Positions 6,909 through 14,983 of a stretch of DNA of 37,630 bases are shown here, in pieces (position 1 is the first letter of the stretch; each line of letters begins with the position of its first letter). The notes beneath the pieces are model-generated. The model did not search any database and was not told the origin of the DNA. It saw nothing but the letters and a program-made list of their open reading frames with translations. Source of the DNA: JAAYZH01 sp964479695 (GTDB lineage: Bacteria > Bacillota > Clostridia > Saccharofermentanales > Fastidiosipilaceae). The position numbers and the translations under genes were made by a program. Location of the stretch: assembly GCA_964479695.1 (NCBI GenBank), contig CAYZSO010000029.1, positions 1-37,630 on the forward strand, given 5' to 3'.

Positions 6909-9900
6909 CTATTTCTTGTCCTTGGTGTCAGAACCCTCACTTGGTTTGTTAGGATCTTTCATGGCGTCATTTTGTGGCTTTTCCTTGCCAGTCGGCTTGT
7001 CGTTGCCGGTCGGCTTGTCGTTAGCGGCTGGGCCGCGTTGCTTCTGCGTGAAGGAGACGATCAAACCGAGGACAGCGACCAGGCCAGCGCTGATCAGGAA
7101 GCCGCGCCAGAAGTTGTTGTCTTCGGGTTCCTCGCCGGGCGCGGAGGGCGCGGAGGGCGCGGAGGTTTCGGGCTGCATCGAGGTCGGAGCCGGTGTCGGG
7201 GCTTGGCTGATCGCGAGGACGGCGGCCGAGAGAGCAGGCACCTCGTATGTGGTGATTTCGGATAAAACAACTGCAGGGGAGGGGGTGGAGCCGGCGGCTT
7301 TGGCCAAAGACGCCCCCACCAAACCATCGGCGATGATTGGTTCGTAGTTGCCGAGGGGGAGGGTGATTTGCTGGGCCTCCGTGGCTGCATTGAAGATGAC
7401 ATGATACTTAAGCTCGCCGGTGACGGGATCGGTGATCTCGTAGTGGAGGAGGTCGCGGGCGGGTTCGGTGGCGAGGCTGTAGGCGGCGTTGATGTCCGTG
7501 TAATCGGTCAGGCGGATCAGGGGCTCTGACTTGCGGAAGGCGATGAGATCCTTGAAATACTGGAATTCCTCAGGGAACTGGGCGGCGCGGTCGTAATCCA
7601 GGAAATTGACGCTGTCCGGGGAGATGTAGGAGTTGTGGTCGCCGCCCTTGGTACGCATGAATTCCTGGCCTGCGTGAACGAAAGCCATCCCATTACTCAT
7701 GAACTGGATCGTGGAAGCCAGCTGGTGGCGCTTGGCGATGGTGGCGTCATCGTCGGTGGGGTTCGTGGCCTTGAGCTTGTCCCACATGGTGAGATTGTCG
7801 TGCGCCTCGTTGTACACAACCGACTGGGATGCGTCTATATAATCACGGACTTTCTGGGCGCCAAGGATGTTTTGGTAAATATTCCAGGTGAATTCACTGT
7901 TTTTGACGCCACCCACCCAGCCGGGCTCAGCGGCTTCGAAGACGGATCCCTTGATCAGGTCGCGCAGGCTGTCGTTGAAGAAAGCATACCCCGGCAGCTC
8001 CTCTGCGTGATATTGGTCGGATGGCGTGACATTTTGCGGATGATAGCCCATCTCCCAACCTTCGCCTAAGAGGATGATCCCCGGATCGATTCGGTGGAGT
8101 TCACGCTCGATTTCGTTCATGGTTACCACATCGTGAATGCCCATGAGATCGAAACGAAAGCCATCAATCTGATATTCTTCCGCCCAATATTTCAAACTAT
8201 CCACCATGTACCGGCGGAACATGGGTTGCTCACTGGCTGTCTCGTTACCAACGCCTGTGCCGTTTTGCAAGTTACCCTTCGCGTCATAGCGGAAATAGTA
8301 GCCTGGAACGGTCAGATTCAGTGGGCTGTTGGTAGCGTCGAACACGTGGTTGTAAACGACATCCATGATGACGTAGAGTCCCGCGTCATGCAGCGCCTGA
8401 ATCATTTGTTTCATTTCGGTCATGCGGGCTTCCGGATCTGTGGGGTCGGTTGAGTAAGAGCCTTCCGGAACGTTGTAATTTTGCGGGTCGTATCCCCAAT
8501 TATAAGCTTCGTTGAAACCTAGGGGGCCTAGCTCATCGATGGATTTGAAGTCATACATCGGCAGGATTTGGATGTGCGTTACGCCCAAGCTCTTCAGATA
8601 GTCGAGGCCGGAGGGGTTGCCTTTGTCGGTCTTCGTGCCGGTTTCCGTAAGCCCCAGAAATTTACCCTTGTTAGTAATGCCGTTGTCCGGAGCGATCGTG
8701 AGGTCTCTAATGTGCGCCTCGTAGATCATGGCGTCGGTGTAGCCGCCGTCGAAAGATTTGCGTACCTCCGACCAGTTGGCTGGGTCAGTTTGGGCCGGGT
8801 CAATCACCACCGTTTGCTCACCATTTGCCGTCACCGCGCGGGCATAAGGATCGACACTGACATTCGTTGTGCCGTCAGCGAAAGTCAGCCTGTAGTTGTA
8901 CCTAGTCCCGAGCAAATCGCCCGTTTCTGTAAAGGACCACGTGCCGCGCTCGCCAGCCGTCAGCGGGATCTCGTTGGTAACGGTTGCCACCTCGTTGGCG
9001 GTTGCCTCGTCGCTGGCGGTTGCCCCGTCGCTGGCGGTTGCTTCGTCGTTGGTGGTTGCCCCGTCGCTATAAACCAGCAGCTCGACCGTCTCCGCAGTCG
9101 GTGCCCACAAACGGAAGGTGGTTTCCGTCGGGGTATAGAGGGCCCCGAGCTCGCCTTCATAGAAAAATTCGTCATTGAATTCTTGTGAGTGCAGCCAGTC
9201 CAGTTGTTGCAGTAATTTATATTGGCCAAAGCCGCCCACTTCAAAGATCAAATCCTGAGCTTTCCCAACAGGTTCTGCGAATTTGATCACCAAAGTGTTG
9301 TCGAAGTTTTGTGCAATGTTTTTGAAAGTGAAGGAAGCGACTGTTGCGCCTTTCACCGTCAGTGTCGGCGGATTTGCGATTGACACCGGCTTCGACAAGG
9401 TCAGCTCCGCCGTCTGGTCGTCGACCAACTTTGCATTCAGGATGACATCGGGAATCTCGTCTGCCCCGTGGTAGATCGTCGGATCGTTTTCTGCGATCCA
9501 AATTTCATCGGTGGCCGTCAGATTCGTCAAAATTAGGTCTTCCGGCGTGTTCTTATCGGCCCAATCGTTGCCGCCCTCAGATTTTCTCACAATGATTCCA
9601 ACGCTTTCTATCCCCTGGGGATCCGATAATTCAATTGTGGCGACAGGTGTTGTTGTTCCCTCTGTGCCTGTGGTTGTGCCGGGTGTCAAGGTGCCCTCTG
9701 TGCTAGTACCGGTGTTGCCGGTGTCACTCCCATTTTCACTCCCATTGTCGAGTACAAAATCATATTGCTTACCCTCGCCTGAACCAATCCAAGCCCAAAC
9801 ATTCCAACCAGTATAGTCCTGATCCGAGTAGCGCAGGTAGTGAATTTTTAGTGTAACTTGTGTAGGTGTTTCCGTAGGTGTTTCAGCAGGCGGGCTATTG

Positions 9901-10421
9901 TAAATCTGACTCTCCGTCCCACGAAGCCAAATCTCCGCCTTACCATCGCGGATTGTGGGGAAGAGGTCCGCCGTTTGTTTCACCCATTCACGGCTGCCCT
10001 CATCTCCGCGGGCAATAACGCCGATCTTCCCCCACTCTTCCGGCAGCGCTACAGTCGCAAAACGTCCATAGGAATCTTCCTGCGTAAACTCATACACTTC
10101 GCCCGACCTTCCATCGCCCCAAATCCACAACTTCCAATCCAAATTCTTATCTTCCTTCGCAGGCTGATAATGAATGGTCAGCGTGATGGTTGAATCTTGA
10201 CCGGTTGTGGTCAGTGAACTTTCAAGGTTCGGCGTGGTTTGAGTTTTCTCTGGACGACGACCGGCAAAATTTGCAGAAGCTTCACTCGTCCGAGACGCCG
10301 AAATGTTCCCGCCTTGCCCACCTCCAGATGCCAAGAGCGGTGCGCTAGATCCCAACACCACACTTAAGACGAACAATAGGGCAAGAGCTAACCGCCGCAG
10401 AGATCGCAATTTCCGTCGCAT
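6909..10421 (-). CDS. Type I pullulanase, secreted and membrane-anchored
   Basis: A 1170-residue GH13 enzyme that cleaves alpha-1,6 bonds of pullulan and branched alpha-glucans outside the cell. ATG 10421 is chosen because GAGGGGG precedes it and MRRKLRSLRRLALALLFVLS is a clear signal peptide; a TATAAT box lies at 10452-10457, inside the longer ORF. Order: two CBM41-like modules (about 55-170 and 190-345), an inter-domain region, CBM48 (about 460-590) and the GH13 barrel. Motifs are YNWGYDP (about 640), DVVYNH (689), GFRFDLMG with nucleophile Asp (757), LLGEGWEMG with acid Glu (787) and EAHDN (875). A C-terminal transmembrane helix (ISAGLVAVLGLIVSF) is followed by a Lys/Asp-rich tail. Repeat-derived insertions lie in the second CBM41 and in CBM48. 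Confidence 0.93.
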   Translation of the reverse strand: MRRKLRSLRRLALALLFVLSVVLGSSAPLLASGGGQGGNISASRTSEASANFAGRRPEKTQTTPNLESSLTTTGQDSTITLTIHYQPAKEDKNLDWKLWIWGDGRSGEVYEFTQEDSYGRFATVALPEEWGKIGVIARGDEGSREWVKQTADLFPTIRDGKAEIWLRGTESQIYNSPPAETPTETPTQVTLKIHYLRYSDQDYTGWNVWAWIGSGEGKQYDFVLDNGSENGSDTGNTGTSTEGTLTPGTTTGTEGTTTPVATIELSDPQGIESVGIIVRKSEGGNDWADKNTPEDLILTNLTATDEIWIAENDPTIYHGADEIPDVILNAKLVDDQTAELTLSKPVSIANPPTLTVKGATVASFTFKNIAQNFDNTLVIKFAEPVGKAQDLIFEVGGFGQYKLLQQLDWLHSQEFNDEFFYEGELGALYTPTETTFRLWAPTAETVELLVYSDGATTNDEATASDGATASDEATANEVATVTNEIPLTAGERGTWSFTETGDLLGTRYNYRLTFADGTTNVSVDPYARAVTANGEQTVVIDPAQTDPANWSEVRKSFDGGYTDAMIYEAHIRDLTIAPDNGITNKGKFLGLTETGTKTDKGNPSGLDYLKSLGVTHIQILPMYDFKSIDELGPLGFNEAYNWGYDPQNYNVPEGSYSTDPTDPEARMTEMKQMIQALHDAGLYVIMDVVYNHVFDATNSPLNLTVPGYYFRYDAKGNLQNGTGVGNETASEQPMFRRYMVDSLKYWAEEYQIDGFRFDLMGIHDVVTMNEIERELHRIDPGIILLGEGWEMGYHPQNVTPSDQYHAEELPGYAFFNDSLRDLIKGSVFEAAEPGWVGGVKNSEFTWNIYQNILGAQKVRDYIDASQSVVYNEAHDNLTMWDKLKATNPTDDDATIAKRHQLASTIQFMSNGMAFVHAGQEFMRTKGGDHNSYISPDSVNFLDYDRAAQFPEEFQYFKDLIAFRKSEPLIRLTDYTDINAAYSLATEPARDLLHYEITDPVTGELKYHVIFNAATEAQQITLPLGNYEPIIADGLVGASLAKAAGSTPSPAVVLSEITTYEVPALSAAVLAISQAPTPAPTSMQPETSAPSAPSAPGEEPEDNNFWRGFLISAGLVAVLGLIVSFTQKQRGPAANDKPTGNDKPTGKEKPQNDAMKDPNKPSEGSDTKDKK
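7296..7311. repeat. TTTGGCCAAA palindrome copy (pullulanase C-terminus)
   Basis: GGCTTTGGCCAAAGAC with the CGCCCCCACC arm, read as ASLAKAAGSTP in a loop of the C-terminal beta domain. Confidence 0.8.
9218..9233. repeat. TTTGGCCAAA palindrome copy (pullulanase, pre-CBM48)
   Basis: TATATTGGCCAAAGCC followed by GCCCAC. It is read as GGFGQYK, in the third possible frame of the palindrome. Confidence 0.7.
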
Positions 10422-10451
10422 AGCGTCCCCCTCAAAATAAATATTGTTCAT

Positions 10452-10457
10452 ATTATA
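10452..10457 (-). promoter_or_regulatory. Possible -10 box of the pullulanase gene
   Basis: A perfect TATAAT on the minus strand, about 30 nt upstream of ATG 10421. No convincing -35 hexamer lies at 16-18 bp spacing, so the call is tentative. Confidence 0.35.
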
Positions 10458-10484
10458 ACCTCTCCAGTAGATTCGTGGGCGTAA

Positions 10485-10500
10485 TTTTTTGGCCAAAACC
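10485..10500. repeat. TTTGGCCAAA palindrome copy (pullulanase 5' region)
   Basis: TTTTTTGGCCAAAACC followed by a C/A-rich arm (ACCAAACCCACCCCC). It lies upstream of the chosen start codon and so is non-coding. Confidence 0.65.
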
Positions 10501-10599
10501 ACCAAACCCACCCCCTCCACCTTCTTCAAACACGAGTAAGTTTTTCAGAAACCATCGCCATCTATGATTCATTAGATCTACTTCCACTGCGCTGTCGTT

Positions 10600-10790
10600 T
10601 TAGCTTCGTGCTTGAAGGAACGCTTACTTACGACGTATGGTTTCTAGTGCAGGTTCGTGAGTGTTTAAGATTAGTGATTGAAGGAGCGCTTACTTACGAC
10701 GTATGGTTTCTAGTGCAGGTTCGTGAGTGTTTAAGATTAGTGATTGAAGGAGCGCACATCTGCAACGTATAGTTCCTGGGAAGGTTTCTA
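10600..10790 (+). repeat. 66-bp tandem repeats, composite block I
   Basis: About 2.5 units with a 66-bp period. CGACGTATGG starts at 10631 and 10697, and a variant (CAACGTATAG) at 10763. Two consecutive units are almost identical over GTTTCTAGTGCAGGTTCGTG and the following bases. The family recurs at 18345-18465, 29105-29260 (62-bp period) and, reversed, at 29950-30130. Confidence 0.8.
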
Positions 10791-10967
10791 TCGCGTTTAG
10801 TGCAATGTGATATCTATATTGAACAATTTGTTGTGTTGAATATTTATATAATAGGATAACTTTACATGAATGGATCTATGTAACTATTACTCTAATATAG
10901 ATGACATGCGACATGCCAAGAAAACTTGTCTCTATCATGGATTTCTGCCATCAGGATCAGAAGGTTC

Positions 10968-11207
10968 TTTCGAACCTGGTCAGGATCCGGATCTTTGCGA
11001 CAAAAAAGCGTTTCCTCTTGACCCCAGCTAACAATTCGACAATCGGCTGAATGATTTCTGATCAGCATATATGAATTTTTGAATGAATACTGACCTTGAC
11101 TGAAGCATTGTTAAGAAAAACTAAGATCCAGCAGAAAGAATCTCCCCCGGAACCAATCACAGGTCGGTCAGACGTCGCAAGTTACCCGATCTGAACCAAT
11201 TTGGAAA
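10968..11207 (+). mobile_element. 240-bp MITE-like element, diverged copy I
   Basis: The ends are imperfect inverted repeats: TTTCGAACCTGGTCAGGATC and, from the other end, TTTCCAAATTGGTTCAGATC, each followed by a TTGCGAC-type segment. It has the same length and order as the better copies at 18996-19234 and 29372-29610, but its interior has diverged. No transposase is encoded. Confidence 0.7.
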
Positions 11208-11360
11208 TAACATAACAATTACTCCAAGTCTCAAAGGCGCAAAACAGGAGAAATAAGCCGTCAAAACCGCTCCTACAGCAAAGTTAAACCGATAACGAAC
11301 ATTCGTAGGAGAAATAAGCCACCAAAACCGCTCCGACAACATGAACTCACTACACGAACG

Positions 11361-11394
11361 CACTACATATGTTTAAAAATAAACTTATGTAGTC
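11361..11394. repeat. 34-nt AT-rich hairpin repeat, copy 2
   Basis: CACTACATATGTTTA - AAAA - TAAACTTATGTAGTC. It lies downstream of the aldo/keto reductase gene and could terminate that operon, but no strong U-tract follows. Confidence 0.85.
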
Positions 11395-11456
11395 AAACCG
11401 CGCGCAGCGCAACGCGCACCGCAGCGCGCCTGCAGCGCAGCGCGCACCGCACAACA
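11395..11456. repeat. GC-rich short repeat after the aldo/keto reductase gene
   Basis: Iterated GCGCACCGC / GCAGCGC units form a strongly GC-rich, self-complementary stretch of about 60 bp between an AT-rich hairpin and the stop codon at 11459. It could fold as the 3' end of the operon transcript. Confidence 0.6.
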
Positions 11457-11458
11457 CC

Positions 11459-12262
11459 TTACAGCTTCCCGATGCGCTTGCGGTCCTCATCGCTCAGTGT
11501 GAAGTCAAAGATTGCGAAATTTTCGGCTTGGCGGGCAGGGCTAACAGATTTCGGAATCACCGCCACGCCGCGGTCGATTTGGTAGCGAAGAGCCACTTGG
11601 GCCGCGGATTTGCCGTACTTTTGGCCGATTTCGGCCAGCTCAGGAAAATCCTTCAGCCCTCGGAGAGGACTCCAGGCGACAGGCAGGATGTTGTTCGCTT
11701 GGCAAAACTCAATAAGCGAGTGATTCCAGTGGCCGGGATGGGACTCAATCTGGTTGACCACCGGGAGGACCTCCGCTTTTTTCAGGAGCTTCTCCAGCTG
11801 CTTTTCGGAGAAATTAGAAACACCAATGGAACGGATAATCGAAAGCCCCGCATAGCCCTCAAGCATACGCCAGACCCGTTTTGTCTCCTTTTTGTCTTCC
11901 ATAGGGTGATGGACAAGATAGAGGTCAATGTAATCCACCCTAAGGCGTGCAAGACTCTCCTCAATGATGGTTTGGACAGAGTGGATGTCTTTGACGCTCT
12001 CTTTATCGGTAGGCAGTTTAGAAGTTATGAAAAACTCACCGCGATCAATGCCGCTCTGCTCAAGAGCAAGCCCCACCACCTCTTCGTTACGGTACGAAAC
12101 GGCGGTATCAAAGTGCCGGTAACCCACCTCAATTGCGGACACAAGTTCCGTCGTATCATAGGTAAGATCGCCCATGTATTCGTGATTCTTCTTCCCGAAG
12201 GTATTTGTCCCACAGCCAAGCGCGGGAATTTCGAAATAATTACTTAACTTAAAGTACTCCAT
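11459..12262 (-). CDS. Aldo/keto reductase
   Basis: A 267-residue cytosolic NAD(P)H-dependent oxidoreductase. The AKR catalytic set is visible: Asp and Tyr in YRHFDTAVSYRNE (about 49-58), Lys in FFITSKLP (about 81) and His in YLVHHP (about 116). The cofactor-binding end GVAVIPKSVSPARQAENF (about 232-250) is typical. Substrates of such reductases are broad (aldehydes, ketones, 2,5-diketo acids) and cannot be inferred here. AAAGGATAGG precedes ATG 12262. It follows the transglutaminase stop by 33 nt on the same strand, so it is probably the last gene of the moxR operon. Length is close to that of related bacterial enzymes. Confidence 0.9.
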   Translation of the reverse strand: MEYFKLSNYFEIPALGCGTNTFGKKNHEYMGDLTYDTTELVSAIEVGYRHFDTAVSYRNEEVVGLALEQSGIDRGEFFITSKLPTDKESVKDIHSVQTIIEESLARLRVDYIDLYLVHHPMEDKKETKRVWRMLEGYAGLSIIRSIGVSNFSEKQLEKLLKKAEVLPVVNQIESHPGHWNHSLIEFCQANNILPVAWSPLRGLKDFPELAEIGQKYGKSAAQVALRYQIDRGVAVIPKSVSPARQAENFAIFDFTLSDEDRKRIGKL

Positions 12263-12295
12263 TTTTTACCTATCCTTTCAGTATCCGGGCTATCT

Positions 12296-14983
12296 TTATG
12301 GTGAAGGAATTGTGCCTTGGGTTGGAGGCAAGATGCGCTTGCGCAGGTAGGCTGCCTCACCCAGTTCTTTGCGTAGATCCGCTTCTGCCTGATCAAATGC
12401 CTCAGCCAGCGGGTCCAGTCGTTCAGCCGGCATGGCTTGTCCGCGATAGCGTGCTTCTGCCACAATCTCGGCCAAAGCCGCCCACCCCGACCCCTCTGCG
12501 CTTGTTTCAGCTTCAGATGTTGTCGGAGTTTCCGGAACTTCATGACCCGGCTTGTAAAGGGCATCCGGGTCAGCCGATCTTTCATCAGCCGTCGCACCGT
12601 TTGTCGTCTCTTGTGTCGTCGACTTGTCAACCGTTGACTCAGCGGCGCCAGTGTCGGCGGAGCTGTCGCCCGCGCCGCCCGCGTCGCCAAGCTTCGCTTC
12701 GGCTTGCGTCAAGTAGGACGCAATTTCGCGTTCCGTCAGGCTGGGTGCCAAGCTGAATTCGCTCTGCAGGCGATGAAGGTTCAAGAGCTCATCCCAATAG
12801 AAGACCGCACGGCGGTTGGTATCCGGAATTTTACCGGCAAGCCAGGCGCGATCATGGAGATTGGCAATATGCTGCACGCGCTTCTTGTAGTAGAGCCAAG
12901 CCAAGAGGACCAGGAGGGCCAGCCCCAAGAGAATGAAGAGAATTGAGGTGATGATACGGGAGATGCCGCCGTCCTCCTGTGGTGTCGTTTGGGAGGTCGT
13001 CGTGGCGGGGGTGGTGGTCGGTTCCGCGGGCGTCGTCGTAGGGGACTGGTCTGTGGGAGCCGTCGTTGTGGTGGTTGTCGGCGGAGGCGTTGGTGATGGG
13101 GAGGGACTCGGAGTCGGCTCCGGTTCCTGAAGCCCTTCGCCATTGAGGCCGCCGGGCGTCGGGTCCACAGCCACCCAGCCCAAGCCGGTCAGGTAAACTT
13201 CCGTCCAGGCGTGGGCGTTATTGGAATTAATGTAAACCGTGTCGCCCGCGCCAATTTCCCGCTGATTGGTGCCGGAAAGCGCATAGCCCTCGACGTAGCG
13301 CGCCGGGATGCCATTGAGGCGCGCCAGCATCGTCATGGCGCTGGCATAGTACGTGCAGTAGCCTTCGCGCGTTTGCAGGAAATACGTGACAAAATCGGTA
13401 TTTTCGGGCGGCGCTTCGGGGCTCATCGTGTAGTGGAAATCAGGGTTATTCGCCAAGTAATCAAGGAGAGCCTGTACACGCGTATATTCGCCCGTGCTGC
13501 CGGCGGTAATTTCTTGAGCCAGGTCGTATACATAGCCGCCGGCCTGGTAGTCGGTGTTGTCCGGAAGTTGGAGGTAGTTATAGTAGGCATTCGCTTGGTT
13601 TGGGAGCGTACCCTGGAACGCCGCCGCAGCCTGATCAAGGGACGAGAGGGTGGGGCTGGTGCTTTGGCCAAAGCCCAAAGACCCCGCATCGATATCATAG
13701 GTTTCAACATGGTACGAATGCTGGTTATCGAAGATCGTTCGGGCGTAGACAGTGCCGGCCTGATTGAAGTAGAAGAGGAGCGCCTCTTCGCGGGACGAGA
13801 CCAGGTCGGTCGGCGTGCCGCTGTGGGAAACAAGCTGCGTACCCTGTCGCAGCGGCGTGAGATCATAGGCGTAATTCGTGTAAACGCGACTGGCGACCGC
13901 TGCCGGCAGCAAATTGAAGAAAGCCTGATCGCGGTAACTGTTGAAAACCTCGTTCTCCGCACCGCCGTTAAACGGCGAGGAATAGCGGTAGTTCGGATTG
14001 TTCACGAGCCTCGTCCAGCGAAGGCCGTCGTAGGTGTCGGAGCTTTGGACTTTGAGAAGGCCCGGAACATTGCCGGTAACTTCAGCTACGTGGCTGTCTT
14101 CCAGCGTAACCGGGCCGCCCAGCCGATCCCCCAGCGGATAGTAGCCGTCTTCCCCAAGGGAGAAGGGCGAAATCGTGAGCGGCGGCTGCAGCGAATCGGG
14201 GAAGAGCGTGATCAGGTCGTCCACGATGCCTTGCCAGTAGGGGGAGTAGATTTTCGAGTAGCTCAAGACTCCGGTTGCGGCTACGGCCAAAGCCAGCGCC
14301 AACACCACTGCGATCGCCATTTGACCGCTAGCAGCCAGCAGGTGTTTCCCACCGCTTTTCTTACGCAAGAGGTCTAAGAGGTGCCCGGAACTTAGGAGAA
14401 TCATGAGAATGGCCACGATTCCCATCGGAATCAGCCAGAGTAGAGTCGACGGATTGGGCACATAGAAGGTCAAAGAGAGCAGCAGAATCAGAAGGACCAG
14501 CGGGAACCAGAAGGTGCGGACCTTCTGAATCATCAAGAAGATCAGGAACGTGAACCCGAAAAGAACTAGAGAGCCCAGAAATGCCCAAGAGTCCCGCTCG
14601 GTGGCTGTCAAGGTCGTATTGATGTTGCCAACGAACGTGAAACCGTCGGCTAGGAAACGGTTGCCCAGCACGCCTGCGGCCTGAAGTCTGGCCGTCATTG
14701 TTTCGGTTAGATTCAGAAACCAGTCGGAATCCCTGAGGGGCGTGAGCAAAATGACCAGGCTTCCGACGATCACGACGCCCAGTGTGGCAATCGTGGTGTA
14801 GGAATTGAAGAAAAGGATCGTGAAGCTTAGTAAGGTGACAAAGGTCCGGAAAAAATTCTGTCCAATCGTGATGTCAAAATGGAAGACATCGGTCAGGATT
14901 TGCGCCAGACTAAAGGCAAAAATTAAGCTCATCAGGAAGAGCAGGGCTTGGCTCTTGATTTTGGCAAGTAAGTTATTATTCAT
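12296..14983 (-). CDS. Membrane transglutaminase-like protein (TgpA type)
   Basis: An 895-residue protein. ATG 14983 (MNNNLLAKIKSQ) overlaps the end of the upstream DUF58 gene by 8 nt; a longer frame to 15160 is only shadow sequence. The N-terminal third has several membrane helices. An extracytoplasmic transglutaminase core follows with Cys in EGYCTYYASAM (about 543), His in NNAHAWTEVYL (about 590) and Asp in WVAVDPTPGG (about 605). A Pro/Thr-rich linker, one more membrane helix (IITSILFILLGLALLVLL) and a cytoplasmic DUF4129-like tail complete it. Such proteins occur with MoxR and DUF58 partners and are thought to act on envelope proteins. The palindrome is read as SLGFGQSTSP and half-copies as AALAEIV. 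Confidence 0.88.
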   Translation of the reverse strand: MNNNLLAKIKSQALLFLMSLIFAFSLAQILTDVFHFDITIGQNFFRTFVTLLSFTILFFNSYTTIATLGVVIVGSLVILLTPLRDSDWFLNLTETMTARLQAAGVLGNRFLADGFTFVGNINTTLTATERDSWAFLGSLVLFGFTFLIFLMIQKVRTFWFPLVLLILLLSLTFYVPNPSTLLWLIPMGIVAILMILLSSGHLLDLLRKKSGGKHLLAASGQMAIAVVLALALAVAATGVLSYSKIYSPYWQGIVDDLITLFPDSLQPPLTISPFSLGEDGYYPLGDRLGGPVTLEDSHVAEVTGNVPGLLKVQSSDTYDGLRWTRLVNNPNYRYSSPFNGGAENEVFNSYRDQAFFNLLPAAVASRVYTNYAYDLTPLRQGTQLVSHSGTPTDLVSSREEALLFYFNQAGTVYARTIFDNQHSYHVETYDIDAGSLGFGQSTSPTLSSLDQAAAAFQGTLPNQANAYYNYLQLPDNTDYQAGGYVYDLAQEITAGSTGEYTRVQALLDYLANNPDFHYTMSPEAPPENTDFVTYFLQTREGYCTYYASAMTMLARLNGIPARYVEGYALSGTNQREIGAGDTVYINSNNAHAWTEVYLTGLGWVAVDPTPGGLNGEGLQEPEPTPSPSPSPTPPPTTTTTTAPTDQSPTTTPAEPTTTPATTTSQTTPQEDGGISRIITSILFILLGLALLVLLAWLYYKKRVQHIANLHDRAWLAGKIPDTNRRAVFYWDELLNLHRLQSEFSLAPSLTEREIASYLTQAEAKLGDAGGAGDSSADTGAAESTVDKSTTQETTNGATADERSADPDALYKPGHEVPETPTTSEAETSAEGSGWAALAEIVAEARYRGQAMPAERLDPLAEAFDQAEADLRKELGEAAYLRKRILPPTQGTIPSP
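13660..13675. repeat. TTTGGCCAAA palindrome copy (transglutaminase)
   Basis: TGCTTTGGCCAAAGCC, read as GFGQS in a variable segment ahead of the transglutaminase core. Confidence 0.75.

Noticed and set aside
11361..11394. Chromosome dimer resolution (dif) site
   Set aside because: The hairpin is palindromic and of similar size, but it occurs at least six times and lacks the 11-6-11 layout of dif.
13211..14377. Plus-strand 388-codon ORF
   Set aside because: Shadow of the transglutaminase gene, which has catalytic triad motifs on the other strand.
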